Below the pieces are notes generated by a model. It ran no database searches and had not been told where the DNA came from. It saw nothing but the letters and a program-made list of their open reading frames with translations. 64,000 bases of DNA from Mycobacterium florentinum (lineage in GTDB: Bacteria > Actinomycetota > Actinomycetes > Mycobacteriales > Mycobacteriaceae). The position numbers and the translations under genes were made by a program. Below, one piece after another: positions 26,125 through 34,760 of the stretch. Each line of letters starts with the position of its first letter. The stretch's first letter is position 1. The DNA is taken from NCBI RefSeq assembly GCF_010730355.1, contig NZ_AP022576.1, positions 496,001 to 560,000 on the forward strand, in the 5' to 3' direction.

Positions 26125-27000
26125 TCAGACCCCGCACTCCGCGGCGCTTGTCACCGCGGCCTCGACGAACCGGCGCAGCTCGGCATTGCGGGCGCGCGGC
26201 AGGAAAGCCAGGGACACCTCGCTCTGGGGCGCTCCACGCAGCGCGATGAACCGCACACCGGGGTGAATGTTGCGCCGGACGGCGACGTCCGGGATCACGC
26301 CGATGCCTCGATCGGCGGCAACAGATTCGATCCATTCGTCGAAATTCGATGTCTCCACGACGGTTTGCGGGCCCTCGCCCGCCGGCCACGACCACGGTCC
26401 GGTGGTCCCACTGGAGACATTGACCACCAGCGGCCATTGCGGAACCTCGGCCCAGTCCAACTGCGACATGCGCGCCAGCCGGGAATGCACCGAACACACC
26501 GCCACCCGTGATTCGTTGAACAAGTGCACGACCCGCACGGCTGTCGAGGTCACCTGGCCACGCACCACCGCGATGTCGACCCTGCCCTGCTGCACCGCGG
26601 CCAGCGCGTCGTCGGTGCGGATCAAACTGACCGTGGTTCCGGTGGCCCGCTCGAATCGGGCGACGGTGTCTTGGGCCCACGGGTCGGGCAACAACCAACT
26701 GAACCCGAGGCGAATACTTGCCTGGCGCCGCACGGCGTCCACCCCGCGTTCGAGCTCGGCGAGCACCCTTTCCACGTGATCGAAGAACGTCCGCCCCGCG
26801 GGCGTCATCTCCACGCGCCGGGAGCTGCGATCGAGCAGCGTAACGCCGAGCGCGTCTTCCAACTGCTGGATAGTGCGGCTCAGCGCGGGTTGGGTAATGG
26901 TGAGCTCGTCGGCCGCATGCGTGAAGGACTGCAATCGCGCCACGGCTTCGAACGCCCGCAGGTGCCGCAACTCGACCCGGCCGCCATCCAGCACGCCCAT
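26125..27000 (-). CDS. LysR-family transcriptional regulator
   Basis: A 291-residue LysR regulator: N-terminal winged HTH (LRHLRAFEAVARLQSFTHAA..TQPALSRTIQQLEDALGV) and a periplasmic-binding-like effector domain from about residue 95. The ATG at 27000 is my choice; ATG 27033 would add 11 residues. It is divergent from the tautomerase/nitronate monooxygenase operon and a dyad (27016-27033) lies between them, so it probably senses a metabolite and controls that operon. Confidence 0.87.
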   Translation of the reverse strand: MGVLDGGRVELRHLRAFEAVARLQSFTHAADELTITQPALSRTIQQLEDALGVTLLDRSSRRVEMTPAGRTFFDHVERVLAELERGVDAVRRQASIRLGFSWLLPDPWAQDTVARFERATGTTVSLIRTDDALAAVQQGRVDIAVVRGQVTSTAVRVVHLFNESRVAVCSVHSRLARMSQLDWAEVPQWPLVVNVSSGTTGPWSWPAGEGPQTVVETSNFDEWIESVAADRGIGVIPDVAVRRNIHPGVRFIALRGAPQSEVSLAFLPRARNAELRRFVEAAVTSAAECGV

Positions 27001-27015
27001 GCCCGACAAGCATAG

Positions 27016-27033
27016 ATGCCGTGCGACAGGCAT
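27016..27033. promoter_or_regulatory. LysR-type dyad between divergent genes
   Basis: ATGCC-N8-GGCAT is an interrupted dyad of the length typical for LysR boxes, lying right upstream of the lysR gene and about 65 bases before the tautomerase start. Confidence 0.45.
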
Positions 27034-27096
27034 TTCACTCACTTCGTGCCGTGGCCCTAACGTCGTAGACGAGGCGCACGGACCAGAGGAGAGAAA

Positions 27097-27489
27097 ATGC
27101 CGCTGCTGTACTTCGATCTGATTGAGGGTCGCACCCCATCGGAGCTCCAGGCGTTGCTGGACGCCGCGCATGACGCCGTCCTCGGCGCGTTCGCGGTCCC
27201 GCCGGGCGACCGCTACCAGGTGGTGCGCACCCATCCGGCGCACGAGATCGTGGCCTGGGACACCGGTCTCGGTATCGACCGCTCAGCGCGGTTGGTGATC
27301 GTGCACGTGGTCAGTCGCCAACGCACCCGCGCCATGAAGGAACGCTTCTACGAGTTGCTGGCTGCCAATCTCGCCGAGCGATGCGGGGTCGACCCGGCCG
27401 ATCTGATCGTGTCGATCACCGAAAACGGGGACGAGGATTGGTCTTTCGGTCACGGCCGAGCGCAGTTCCTCACCGGAGAACTGCGATGA
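27097..27489 (+). CDS. Tautomerase-superfamily protein
   Basis: A 130-residue protein of the Tautomerase_2 group in the 4-oxalocrotonate tautomerase superfamily. Pro2, the catalytic base after Met removal, is present (MPLLYFDLIEGRT); RYQVVRTHP and LIVSITENGDEDWSFG fit the family. GAGGAGAG precedes the ATG. The stop overlaps the nitronate monooxygenase start (ATGA). The pair suggests processing of a small unsaturated acid or nitro compound. Confidence 0.87.
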   Translation: MPLLYFDLIEGRTPSELQALLDAAHDAVLGAFAVPPGDRYQVVRTHPAHEIVAWDTGLGIDRSARLVIVHVVSRQRTRAMKERFYELLAANLAERCGVDPADLIVSITENGDEDWSFGHGRAQFLTGELR

Positions 27490-28442
27490 ACACTCGGCTC
27501 ACCGAACTGTTCGGCATCGAACACCCGGTCCTGCTAGCGCCGATGGCGATGGCCTCCGGCGGCCGGCTCGCCGCGGCGGTGACCGCGGCCGGCGGGCTTG
27601 GCTTGATCGGTGGCGGGTACGGCAACGGCGACTGGCTGCGGCGCGAATTCGACCTGGCCGGCGATGCCAGGGTCGGATGCGGATTCATCACCTGGAGCCT
27701 GGCGCAGCGGCCCGAGCTACTCGAGCAGGCCCTGGAGCGGCAACCGGCCGCAATCATGTTGTCATTCGGCGATCTTCGGCCATTCGCCGAACGCGTGCGC
27801 GCGGCGGGCGTCGCACTGATCGCCCAGGTGCAGAACCTCGAGCACGCACGCCGGGCCCTGGACACCGGCGTGGACATCGTCGTTGCGCAGGGCGGTGAGG
27901 CCGGGGGCCACGGCATGACCGCCCGGTCCACCTTCACGCTGGTGCCCGACGTCGTCGACCTCGTCGCCGCGCGCTCCCCCGAAACGCTGGTCGCGGCCGC
28001 CGGCGGTGTCGCCGACGGCCGCGGACTCGCGGCGGCTTTGGCGCTGGGCGCCGACGGTGCACTGGTCGGCACCCGGTTATGGGCCAGCACCGAAGCGTTG
28101 GTGTCACCGCGGGCGCAGGAGCGCGCCATCGCGGCCAGCGGCGACGATACCCTTCGCACCCGCGTGTACGACGTTGTGCGACAACTCGATTGGCCCGGCG
28201 ACTACAACGCCCGAGCGCTGGGCAACCGATTCCTCGACACCTGGCATGGCAACGAGGACCAACTGTCGGCGGCCCTGCCCGAAGCGGTGGAGACCTTCGA
28301 GAAGGCCGTGGCCGCAGAGGATTTCGACGCTGCCGCGATCCTGGTCGGCGAGGCGATCGGACTCGTCCGCGATGTGCGGCCCGCAGCCGACATCGTGCAC
28401 GACATGGCGCGCGATGCCGAGCGGATCCTGGGCCGGGCGTGA
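27486..28442 (+). CDS. Nitronate monooxygenase-like FMN enzyme
   Basis: A 318-residue TIM-barrel flavoprotein of the 2-nitropropane dioxygenase/nitronate monooxygenase family, oxidising alkyl nitronates with O2. Seen are the N-terminal FGIEHPVLLAPMAMASGG, the phosphate-binding VVAQGGEAGGHG and GADGALVGTRLWASTEA. Related enzymes include FMN enoyl reductases, so the reaction is tentative. Coupled by ATGA to the tautomerase and presumably under the divergent LysR. Paralogous to but distinct from the 376-residue enzyme at 46822. Confidence 0.87.
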   Translation: MNTRLTELFGIEHPVLLAPMAMASGGRLAAAVTAAGGLGLIGGGYGNGDWLRREFDLAGDARVGCGFITWSLAQRPELLEQALERQPAAIMLSFGDLRPFAERVRAAGVALIAQVQNLEHARRALDTGVDIVVAQGGEAGGHGMTARSTFTLVPDVVDLVAARSPETLVAAAGGVADGRGLAAALALGADGALVGTRLWASTEALVSPRAQERAIAASGDDTLRTRVYDVVRQLDWPGDYNARALGNRFLDTWHGNEDQLSAALPEAVETFEKAVAAEDFDAAAILVGEAIGLVRDVRPAADIVHDMARDAERILGRA

Positions 28443-28445
28443 CGC

Positions 28446-29159
28446 TCAGTACAGGGGCGACCAGTCCGACGTCCGCAGCAACCTGCTCTCCCACTGGTCG
28501 CGATACTTGAGGGCTTCGAACATGTAGCTGCCCGGCGCCCGGTATTCGGGCGGCACCTCTTTGGTCAGCAGATGGACGAGTGCCGCGTAGTTGTTGGAAT
28601 CGTCAATCTTCTGCCACAGCATGGCTTCTCGTCGTTGATGGCTTCCATGCGCGACCTGGAAACAGGCCTGGATGTCCAGTATCCGCATACGCGCCGGCGC
28701 CTGCGACAGCGGCCGATAGTAGATGTCGTTCCACGAGCGGATGTAGTCGTCCAGCGACGCGGAGGGCCAGCCGGTGTCTTCCATGAAAAGGCTCAGGGGG
28801 TGTGTCCCCGCGTCGGTGGGTACCGACGCCAGATCCACCGACTGCAACGGGGACCACACCACCGGTAGCAGCAGCTTGCCCGTCACCTCGTGGCGCAGGT
28901 TGTCCAGTTCGCGCATCCACGGTTGCAGATCGCCCTGCTGGGTGCGTCGCGCCAGACGTTCCCACGACGCCCCATCGGCGATGCCGGTGATCGTGACGAC
29001 GGTGTAGGAGGGCCCGGTGCCGTGCGCGTGGTTGGTGTACCAGAGCAGCCGTGCGTCGTCTTCGCCGGCCAGGGTGGGCATCCAGCCCTCGCGGTAGGCG
29101 GCCTCGAACTCGTCTTGCCGGGTGCCCACCACCTTGTGGGTCTCGTGCATAAACAGCAC
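28446..29159 (-). CDS. EthD-like protein, paralog B of the AMP-ligase operon
   Basis: A 237-residue protein with dimeric alpha/beta-barrel (EthD/NIPSNAP-like) character: LFMHETHKVVGTRQDEFEAAYREGW at the start and repeated YTVVTITGIADGASWERLA strands. GTG at 29159 is chosen because AGGAG sits 6 bases upstream, inside the stop region of the preceding ligase gene, and the paralog at 30631 starts the same way. The ending RDQWESRLLRTSDWSPLY is nearly the same as the paralog's. Function unknown; last gene of a three-gene operon. Confidence 0.75.
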   Translation of the reverse strand: MLFMHETHKVVGTRQDEFEAAYREGWMPTLAGEDDARLLWYTNHAHGTGPSYTVVTITGIADGASWERLARRTQQGDLQPWMRELDNLRHEVTGKLLLPVVWSPLQSVDLASVPTDAGTHPLSLFMEDTGWPSASLDDYIRSWNDIYYRPLSQAPARMRILDIQACFQVAHGSHQRREAMLWQKIDDSNNYAALVHLLTKEVPPEYRAPGSYMFEALKYRDQWESRLLRTSDWSPLY

Positions 29160-29167
29160 TTGGACTC

Positions 29168-30613
29168 CTAGGCGTCTGTGGCGATCAGCGTTGCGAGCTG
29201 GTCGCGGTTGACCTTGCCGGTTGCGCTGTACGGAATGCTGTCGACGATCGCCAATCGCTCGGGGAGCTTGAAGTAGGCGATCAATTCGCGACAGTGCGCC
29301 CGCAACTCGTCGATTGTCACCGGGGCGCACACCACCACGGCGGCACCAACTCGTTGGCCCAACTCGTCGTCGGCGATCCCGGCGACCGCGACATCACTAA
29401 CTGCCGGATGTGAACGCAATGCTTCCTCGACCTCGATAGGTCCGAATTTCTCTCCCCCGCGATTGATTGTGTCCTTCAATCGCCCGCTAGGGAAGATGTA
29501 GCCGTCGGCATCTTGACGGGCGAGGTCACCGGTGTGCAGCCAGCCTTCGGCGACGTTCTGGGTGGTGTTCACCCACAACTCGCCGACCGCCCCGGTCGCG
29601 ACGTCGGTGCCCGTGTCGGGGTCGACCACGCGCACTTCGACTCCGGGCAACGGCCGCCCGACGGAGCCGGCGCGGGCCGGGTCGCGGTGATCCTCCGGCA
29701 TCAAAGTCGTGTAAGCGCCCAGCGTTTCGGTCTGGCCGAACACGTTGGCCAACCCCACGTGTGGCAGCGCCGCCATGGCCCTGCGCACCAGGCTCAGCGG
29801 CGCGGCCGCCGCCCCGTACGCGATCGCGACCAGTGACGACAGATCGGTGCCGGCGAAGTCGGGATGGTCGAGAATCCGCTGCAGCATCGTCGGCACCATG
29901 AACGTCGTGGCGACCCGGTGCTCGGACACCAGGCGCAGCCACTCGCCGGCGTCGAAGGGCGACTGCACCACCACGGTGTCACCCGAATGCAAACTGCCCA
30001 GGACGCCCAGCGCGCCGCCGACATGGAAGATCGGGACGGTCAGCATGCTCACCGAGGGCTTCGAGCCCGCCCGGAAGGCTCGCGACATTCCGGTGATGCG
30101 CCGGGTGAGCTGACGTTCGCTGATGCTGACGGTTTTCGGGAGTCCCGTTGTGCCACTGGTGAATAGGATCAACGCGTCGCGGTCGTCGGCGGTGTCCTGC
30201 GCAACGGCGTCGTCGCCGGGCTCCCGGCCGACGAGATCGGCCAGCGTCAATACCCTGGGGGCACCGGCTTCCCGTACCCGGTCGGCGTACTGCTCCCCCG
30301 CGACCGCCACGTCGGCGCAGCCGGCATTTTTGCGCAACCCCTGCAGCTCGGGCGGCGCCAGCGCGGGGTTCATCGGGGCGGGTGCGGCGCCGATGCGCGC
30401 CGCACCGAGGAGCGCGGCGATCGAGAACAGGCTTCCGCCGTCGACGACGGCGATGCGCTGCCCGGGTGTGACGCCGTGGGCCGCCAGGCCCGTCGCGTAC
30501 TGCCGTACCGCCGTCGCCAGCTCGCCATAGCTGACGGTGCGCCCATCGACGATCAGCGCGGGCCGGGCGGGATCGCCGCTCGCGGCGGCGTCGTGGATCG
30601 TCCCGATGTTCAT
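29168..30613 (-). CDS. Class I adenylate-forming acyl-CoA synthetase-like enzyme
   Basis: A 481-residue ANL-superfamily ligase. P-loop LFTSGTTGLPKTV, VFGQTETLGAYTT, the hinge HTGDLARQDADGYIFPSGRLKDTINRGGEK and the catalytic lysine motif YSATGKVNRDQL are all present, matching CoA ligases rather than FAALs. Likely activates a carboxylic acid as CoA thioester. Start ATG at 30613. It is sandwiched between two paralogous EthD-like genes (gaps 17 and 8 bases), so the three proteins likely act in one catabolic step series. Confidence 0.88.
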   Translation of the reverse strand: MNIGTIHDAAASGDPARPALIVDGRTVSYGELATAVRQYATGLAAHGVTPGQRIAVVDGGSLFSIAALLGAARIGAAPAPMNPALAPPELQGLRKNAGCADVAVAGEQYADRVREAGAPRVLTLADLVGREPGDDAVAQDTADDRDALILFTSGTTGLPKTVSISERQLTRRITGMSRAFRAGSKPSVSMLTVPIFHVGGALGVLGSLHSGDTVVVQSPFDAGEWLRLVSEHRVATTFMVPTMLQRILDHPDFAGTDLSSLVAIAYGAAAAPLSLVRRAMAALPHVGLANVFGQTETLGAYTTLMPEDHRDPARAGSVGRPLPGVEVRVVDPDTGTDVATGAVGELWVNTTQNVAEGWLHTGDLARQDADGYIFPSGRLKDTINRGGEKFGPIEVEEALRSHPAVSDVAVAGIADDELGQRVGAAVVVCAPVTIDELRAHCRELIAYFKLPERLAIVDSIPYSATGKVNRDQLATLIATDA

Positions 30614-30630
30614 AGCGGGCGCAGTACCCC

Positions 30631-31329
30631 CTAAAAAAGAGGCGACCACTCGGAGGTGCGCAGCAGCCGGCTGCTCCACTGGTCGCGCAGGTCCAGGGCG
30701 TCGTACATCCAGGTGCCCGGTGCGCGGTACTCGGCGGGGATATGGCTGCGCAGCAGATCGAGCAGCGCGTCGGGCCGGCTGATGCGCTGCATCAGGATCA
30801 CCTCGCGCCGCACATGGCTGCCGAGGGCGGGCTGGAACGCGGCGTGCATGGTCAGCATGGAGGACGGCGCCTCGAGGCTGCGGGCGTACACCTCGCCGCA
30901 GCGGACGATGTACTCCTCGAACTTGTCCTCGTAGGGCCACATGGTGTCTTCCATGTAGAGGGTCATTTCGTGCTCGCGACCGTCGACCGGCACGTCGCCG
31001 AACTGCACGTCGACCAGCGGTGACCAGGGCAGCGGCATGAGTAGCTTCGCGACAACCTCGTGGCGCAGCTCATCGAGACCGCGCATCCACTCCTGAAGGT
31101 CGCCCTTCTGCACCCGCAGGGTCAGCCGCTCCCACGCCGCGCCGTCGCGGACGGCGGTGACGGTGACGACGGTGTACGCGGGACCGCTGCCGTGCGCCTG
31201 GTTGGCGTACCACAGCAGCCGGGCGTCGTCGCCGTCCCCGAGCATCGGCATCCAGCCGTCACGGAACGCCGCCTCGAAGTCGTCTTCCTTGCGGCCGCGC
31301 ACCGTGTGTAGCTCGTGCATGAACAGCAC
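30631..31329 (-). CDS. EthD-like protein, paralog A of the AMP-ligase operon
   Basis: A 232-residue paralog of the protein at 28446 (same length, about half the residues alike by eye: LFMHELHTVRGRKEDDFEAA, DARLLWYANQAHGSGPAYTVVTV, SRLLRTSEWSPLF). The GTG at 31329 is favoured, with GGGAGG 8-9 bases upstream and agreement with the paralog; an ATG at 31344 would add five residues. First gene of the operon. A pair of such barrels could form a heterodimer, by inference only. Confidence 0.75.
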   Translation of the reverse strand: MLFMHELHTVRGRKEDDFEAAFRDGWMPMLGDGDDARLLWYANQAHGSGPAYTVVTVTAVRDGAAWERLTLRVQKGDLQEWMRGLDELRHEVVAKLLMPLPWSPLVDVQFGDVPVDGREHEMTLYMEDTMWPYEDKFEEYIVRCGEVYARSLEAPSSMLTMHAAFQPALGSHVRREVILMQRISRPDALLDLLRSHIPAEYRAPGTWMYDALDLRDQWSSRLLRTSEWSPLF

Positions 31330-31481
31330 GCACAGACCTCCCATTCGCGGCGCCGGGCTGAAGACCGCTCAACGGACGGTAACCCCGGCGGGTTTGCGCG
31401 TCCAGGCCGGGTTAGTCATATGCCCAATTACGCCTAGTCGGCGGCCTAGACAGCCGAGCTGAGAATCTGGTTTGCTCGAGT

Positions 31482-31489
31482 CGGTACCG
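31482..31489. promoter_or_regulatory. Short palindrome near divergent promoters
   Basis: CGGTACCG, followed after five bases by another ACCG, lies in the 183-base space between the EthD/ligase operon and the AhpD-like operon. It is weak evidence for a shared operator. Confidence 0.25.
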
Positions 31490-31512
31490 TCCTTACCGGG
31501 CAGGAGTTCCTC

Positions 31513-31995
31513 ATGGCAAGGCTCGACGTGCCGGACGGCCCGGGCGGTGAAGCCGCGATGATCTGGTCACTACGGCCGCAGCTCGGCGGCATGGTCGAAC
31601 GGATGATCCGCGGTGCCTATCAGCAGAGCATCCTGCCGGCCGACGAGCGTGAGCTGGCGCGAATGCGGATCGCGCAAATCAACGACTGCGTGGCCTGCTC
31701 GGGTTTTCGCGCCCAGTCGGTGCTGGACGCCGGCGTGGCGCCCGAGCTGTACGACAACGTCGCCGAGTACGCCAGCTACCCCGGATACACCCCACGCCAG
31801 CGTCTCGCGATCGAGTACGCGGAGCGCTTCGCCACCGACCATGCGTCGATGGACGATGCGTTCTTCGAACGCCTTCGGGAGTCGTTCTCCGACGAGGAGA
31901 TTCTGGATCTCACCCTGTGCGTCGCGGTGTTTCTCGGCCTCGGGCGTTCTTTGACCGTGCTGGGCGTCGACCAGTCCTGCGCCATCGACCTGTAA
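31513..31995 (+). CDS. AhpD-like (carboxymuconolactone decarboxylase family) protein
   Basis: A 160-residue all-helical AhpD-fold protein. The redox CxxC is Cys59-Val-Ala-Cys62 (NDCVACSGFRAQ), with the usual downstream pattern YTPRQRLAIEYAERFATDH. Proteins of this type reduce peroxides or decarboxylate lactones; the CxxC favours the AhpD side. Start ATG with CAGGAG upstream. It leads a three-gene operon divergent from the ligase operon. Confidence 0.88.
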   Translation: MARLDVPDGPGGEAAMIWSLRPQLGGMVERMIRGAYQQSILPADERELARMRIAQINDCVACSGFRAQSVLDAGVAPELYDNVAEYASYPGYTPRQRLAIEYAERFATDHASMDDAFFERLRESFSDEEILDLTLCVAVFLGLGRSLTVLGVDQSCAIDL

Positions 31996-32011
31996 CCCCC
32001 GGACGGAACCA

Positions 32012-32653
32012 ATGGACCTCGCCACCGTCGACGAACTGCTGACCACCACGCGGGCGGTTCGTAAGCGTCTCGACCTGACCCGGCCCGTGGGTCGCGATGT
32101 GATTCTGGAGTGCATCCAGCTGGCGATGCAGGCGCCGACGGCCAGCAACACCCAGGACTGGCGCTGGCTGGTGATCACCGACGCCGACAAGCGCGAGGCC
32201 ATCGCCGAGATCTACCGCAGCATCGGCGCGCAGTACCTGGCCTACGCGGCTGACAACGCGACGGACCCACAGACGCAGCGGGTGTACCAGAGCGCGATGA
32301 GCCTGACCGACACGCTGGGAAAGGTTCCGGTGCATGTGATTCCGTGCCTCAATCAGCGCATCGAGACGGCGGAGCCGGGCATCGCCGCGGCGGCATGGGC
32401 GTCGATCATCCCGGCGGGCTGGAGCTTTCTGCTGGCGCTGCGCTCGCGCGGGCTGGGATCGGTGTGGACGACGATGCATCTGTTCAAGGAGCAGGAGGTG
32501 GCCGAGCTGCTCGGCATTCCCCCGACGGTCACGCAGGCCGCGCTGTTCCCCGTCGCTTACACGATCGGCACCGACTTCCGGCCGGCCACGCGGCCGCCCG
32601 CGGAGACCATCACGTTCTGGAACAGTTGGATACCGGCTGATGGAGAAAGCTGA
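32012..32653 (+). CDS. Nitroreductase-family FMN protein
   Basis: A 213-residue nitroreductase-fold enzyme: TTRAVRKRLDLTRPV (FMN phosphate-binding Arg region, 12-26), APTASNTQDWRWLVITD, and the C-terminal ALRSRGLGSVWTTMHLF..LGIPPTVTQAALFPVAYT. Uses NAD(P)H and FMN to reduce nitro groups, quinones or activated double bonds. It is 16 bases after the AhpD-like gene and its TGA overlaps the next ATG by one base (TGATG). Confidence 0.88.
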   Translation: MDLATVDELLTTTRAVRKRLDLTRPVGRDVILECIQLAMQAPTASNTQDWRWLVITDADKREAIAEIYRSIGAQYLAYAADNATDPQTQRVYQSAMSLTDTLGKVPVHVIPCLNQRIETAEPGIAAAAWASIIPAGWSFLLALRSRGLGSVWTTMHLFKEQEVAELLGIPPTVTQAALFPVAYTIGTDFRPATRPPAETITFWNSWIPADGES

Positions 32654-33147
32654 TGCAGTCCTACACCGTGCGATTCCACGTCGATGCGCCGCCGAAGAAG
32701 GTCTGGCGGGTGCTGCATCCCCCGGTGCCCCCGAACGCGCCGCGGCCGCGGGTGCTCAAGTGGCCGACCGGCAGCATGGAGATCCTGAACGAGGGCAACG
32801 AGGCCGGCGAGGGTCTGGTTCGCACTTGCATCTTCGAAGTGCCCAAATACCTGCTGACCGGCGGCAGGGCGCGTTCCTGGGAGACCGTGACCGAGGCCGA
32901 GCTCAACAAGCTGTCGCGGTATGTGGCCGTCGGCGCCCCCCTGTGGTCGCGGGCCGAGGGATATCACCAACTCGAGGAGCAGCCCGACGGCACCACCGTG
33001 CTGACGTTCCACGAGACGTATCACGCCTATAACCCCGTGCTGCGCTTCTTCCTGGAACGGCCCGTGCACGCGAAGATCTCGCGGGACAACCTCGAGACGT
33101 ACGAGCATGCGCTCGGCTACGCCGGCAAGGTGCGGCGGCTGCCCTAG
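32653..33147 (+). CDS. SRPBCC (polyketide-cyclase-like) protein
   Basis: A 164-residue START-like domain: SYTVRFHVDAPPKKVWRVLHPP at the N-terminus and a long C-terminal helix (HAKISRDNLETYEHALGYAGKV). Translationally coupled to the nitroreductase by TGATG. The role may be ligand binding, ring closure or delivery of a hydrophobic intermediate. It is the last gene of the accessory block before the backbone resumes. Confidence 0.8.
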   Translation: MQSYTVRFHVDAPPKKVWRVLHPPVPPNAPRPRVLKWPTGSMEILNEGNEAGEGLVRTCIFEVPKYLLTGGRARSWETVTEAELNKLSRYVAVGAPLWSRAEGYHQLEEQPDGTTVLTFHETYHAYNPVLRFFLERPVHAKISRDNLETYEHALGYAGKVRRLP

Positions 33148-33205
33148 GCGCTCCGCGGCTGCTGGGCCGATTTCACAGCGATGTGAATTAGGTTCTCGAC
33201 CCCGG

Positions 33206-33211
33206 TACCCT
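33206..33211 (+). promoter_or_regulatory. -10 element for the Rv1906c-like gene
   Basis: TACCCT ends 8 bases before the ATG at 33220 with no Shine-Dalgarno sequence between, consistent with leaderless transcription. Confidence 0.5.
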
Positions 33212-33219
33212 CGATATCT

Positions 33220-33777
33220 ATGGGTGGAGTACCTACTGCGGCACGGCTGGTTGCCGCGAGTCTGATGGTCGCGGGCTGGGCCGCGTCCACCGTCGTTGCC
33301 AGCGCCGATCCGGACGACACCCGGGGCCCCGCACCGGGGCCGGCGCCCGCCCAATCGCCGTCGCCATCTCCGGCGCCCGCCGCATCACCGTCGGCATCAC
33401 CGTCACCGGCACCGCCCGGGGGCGCGCCCAAGACCGTCATGGACAAAGACGGCCTTTACGCGGTGGGCACCGACATCGTGCCGGGCATCTACAGCAGCGG
33501 CGGTCCGGTCGGCAACGGCACCTGCTACTGGAAGCGGACGTCCAACCCGGACGGCGCCCTGATCGACAACTCGCTCACCAAGAAGCCGCAGGTCGTCCGC
33601 ATCGAACCGACGGACAAAGCCTTCAAGACGGACGGCTGCCAGCCCTGGCAGCTGACCCCGGACGCCACCGCGCCCGCCGACGTTCCCGGGCCGGTCGCCG
33701 GAGCCCAACTACAGGGCACCCTGGGCACGCTCAACGGCCTGCTCGGGCCCAACGGAATGCGAGTACCCGGCACCTGA
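33220..33777 (+). CDS. Secreted protein with Pro/Ser-rich linker, Rv1906c-like
   Basis: A 185-residue exported protein. Signal peptide 1-28 (LVAASLMVAGWAASTVVASA), then a Pro/Ala/Ser linker (33-66) and a compact domain GLYAVGTDIVPGIYSSGG..TCYWKRTSN containing two cysteines that may pair. The linker is longer than I recall for Rv1906c (156 residues). The domain type is common in actinobacterial cell-envelope proteins and has no known activity. Confidence 0.82.
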   Translation: MGGVPTAARLVAASLMVAGWAASTVVASADPDDTRGPAPGPAPAQSPSPSPAPAASPSASPSPAPPGGAPKTVMDKDGLYAVGTDIVPGIYSSGGPVGNGTCYWKRTSNPDGALIDNSLTKKPQVVRIEPTDKAFKTDGCQPWQLTPDATAPADVPGPVAGAQLQGTLGTLNGLLGPNGMRVPGT

Positions 33778-33782
33778 CCGGA

Positions 33783-33788
33783 TAGCGT
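33783..33788 (+). promoter_or_regulatory. -10 element for aao
   Basis: TAGCGT ends 6 bases before the GTG of aao at 33795, suggesting a leaderless or near-leaderless message. Confidence 0.4.
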
Positions 33789-33794
33789 GGCGAC

Positions 33795-34760
33795 GTGGCC
33801 AGTGCCCAACAGATCGTCGTCATCGGTGCCGGGGTCAGCGGACTGACCTCAGCGCTGTGTCTGGCCGAAGCGGGGTGGCGGGTCCGGGTGTGGACCGCCT
33901 CGATGCCCCGCCAGACGACGTCGGTAGTGGCCGGTGCGGTGTGGGCCCCTCCCCGGCCGGCCGAACGAGCCACCAAAACACTGGCGTGGACCGAGTATTC
34001 GCTCAAGGTGTTTCGCGAGCTGGCCGCCGATCCCGACAGCGGTGTGCAGCTGGCGCCGGCGCTCAGCGTCGGCGAATTGACCGCGACCGAGGCGATGTCG
34101 TCCGCCGCGGAGCTGATTCCCGAGTTGCGGCCGGCTTCACCCGCCGACCTGCCGCAGGGCTATCGGGTGGGGTTTCGCGCGACCATACCGATGATCGACA
34201 TGCCGCACTACCTCGACTACCTCACGCAGCGACTCGCCGCGGCCGGCTGCGAGATCGAGGAACACCCCGTGCAGTCATTGGCCGAGGCCGCCGACGCCGC
34301 ACCGATCGTGATCAACTGTTCGGGTCTCGGCGCCCGGGCGCTGGTGGGCGACGACACGGTGCGGCCGCTGTTCGGCCAGCATGTTGTCCTCGCCAATCCT
34401 GGTCTGCGGCAACTGTTTCTAGAGATCACCCCTAACCCGGAATGGATCTGCTACTTCCCGCACCCGCACCGCGTGGTGTGCGGCGGAATCAGCATCCCGG
34501 ATCGCTGGGACACCACCGCCGAGCCCGACATCACCGATCGCATCCTGGCGCGCTGCCGGCGGATCGAGCCGAGGCTTGCCGAGGCCGAGGTGATCGAGAC
34601 GATCACCGGGCTACGGCCCGATCGGCCGTCGGTGCGGCGGGAAGCCGAGCCGCTCGGGCGGGCACGCTGCATCCACAACTACGGACACGGGGGCAATGGC
34701 GTGACCCTGTCCTGGGGTTGCGCCCGGGATGTGGTGCGCCTGGTCAGCCTTGATCGCTGA
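33795..34760 (+). CDS. aao: D-amino acid oxidase
   Basis: A 321-residue FAD enzyme oxidising D-amino acids to keto acids, ammonia and H2O2. The dinucleotide motif VIGAGVSGLTSALCLAE begins at residue 9, TTSVVAGAVWAPP follows, and the C-terminal set RPDRPSVRREAEPLG and HNYGHGGNGVTLSWG is characteristic of DAO (substrate Arg and FAD contacts). Length matches Rv1905c. Its 3' end overlaps the convergent STAS gene by 17 bases. Confidence 0.93.
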   Translation: MASAQQIVVIGAGVSGLTSALCLAEAGWRVRVWTASMPRQTTSVVAGAVWAPPRPAERATKTLAWTEYSLKVFRELAADPDSGVQLAPALSVGELTATEAMSSAAELIPELRPASPADLPQGYRVGFRATIPMIDMPHYLDYLTQRLAAAGCEIEEHPVQSLAEAADAAPIVINCSGLGARALVGDDTVRPLFGQHVVLANPGLRQLFLEITPNPEWICYFPHPHRVVCGGISIPDRWDTTAEPDITDRILARCRRIEPRLAEAEVIETITGLRPDRPSVRREAEPLGRARCIHNYGHGGNGVTLSWGCARDVVRLVSLDR

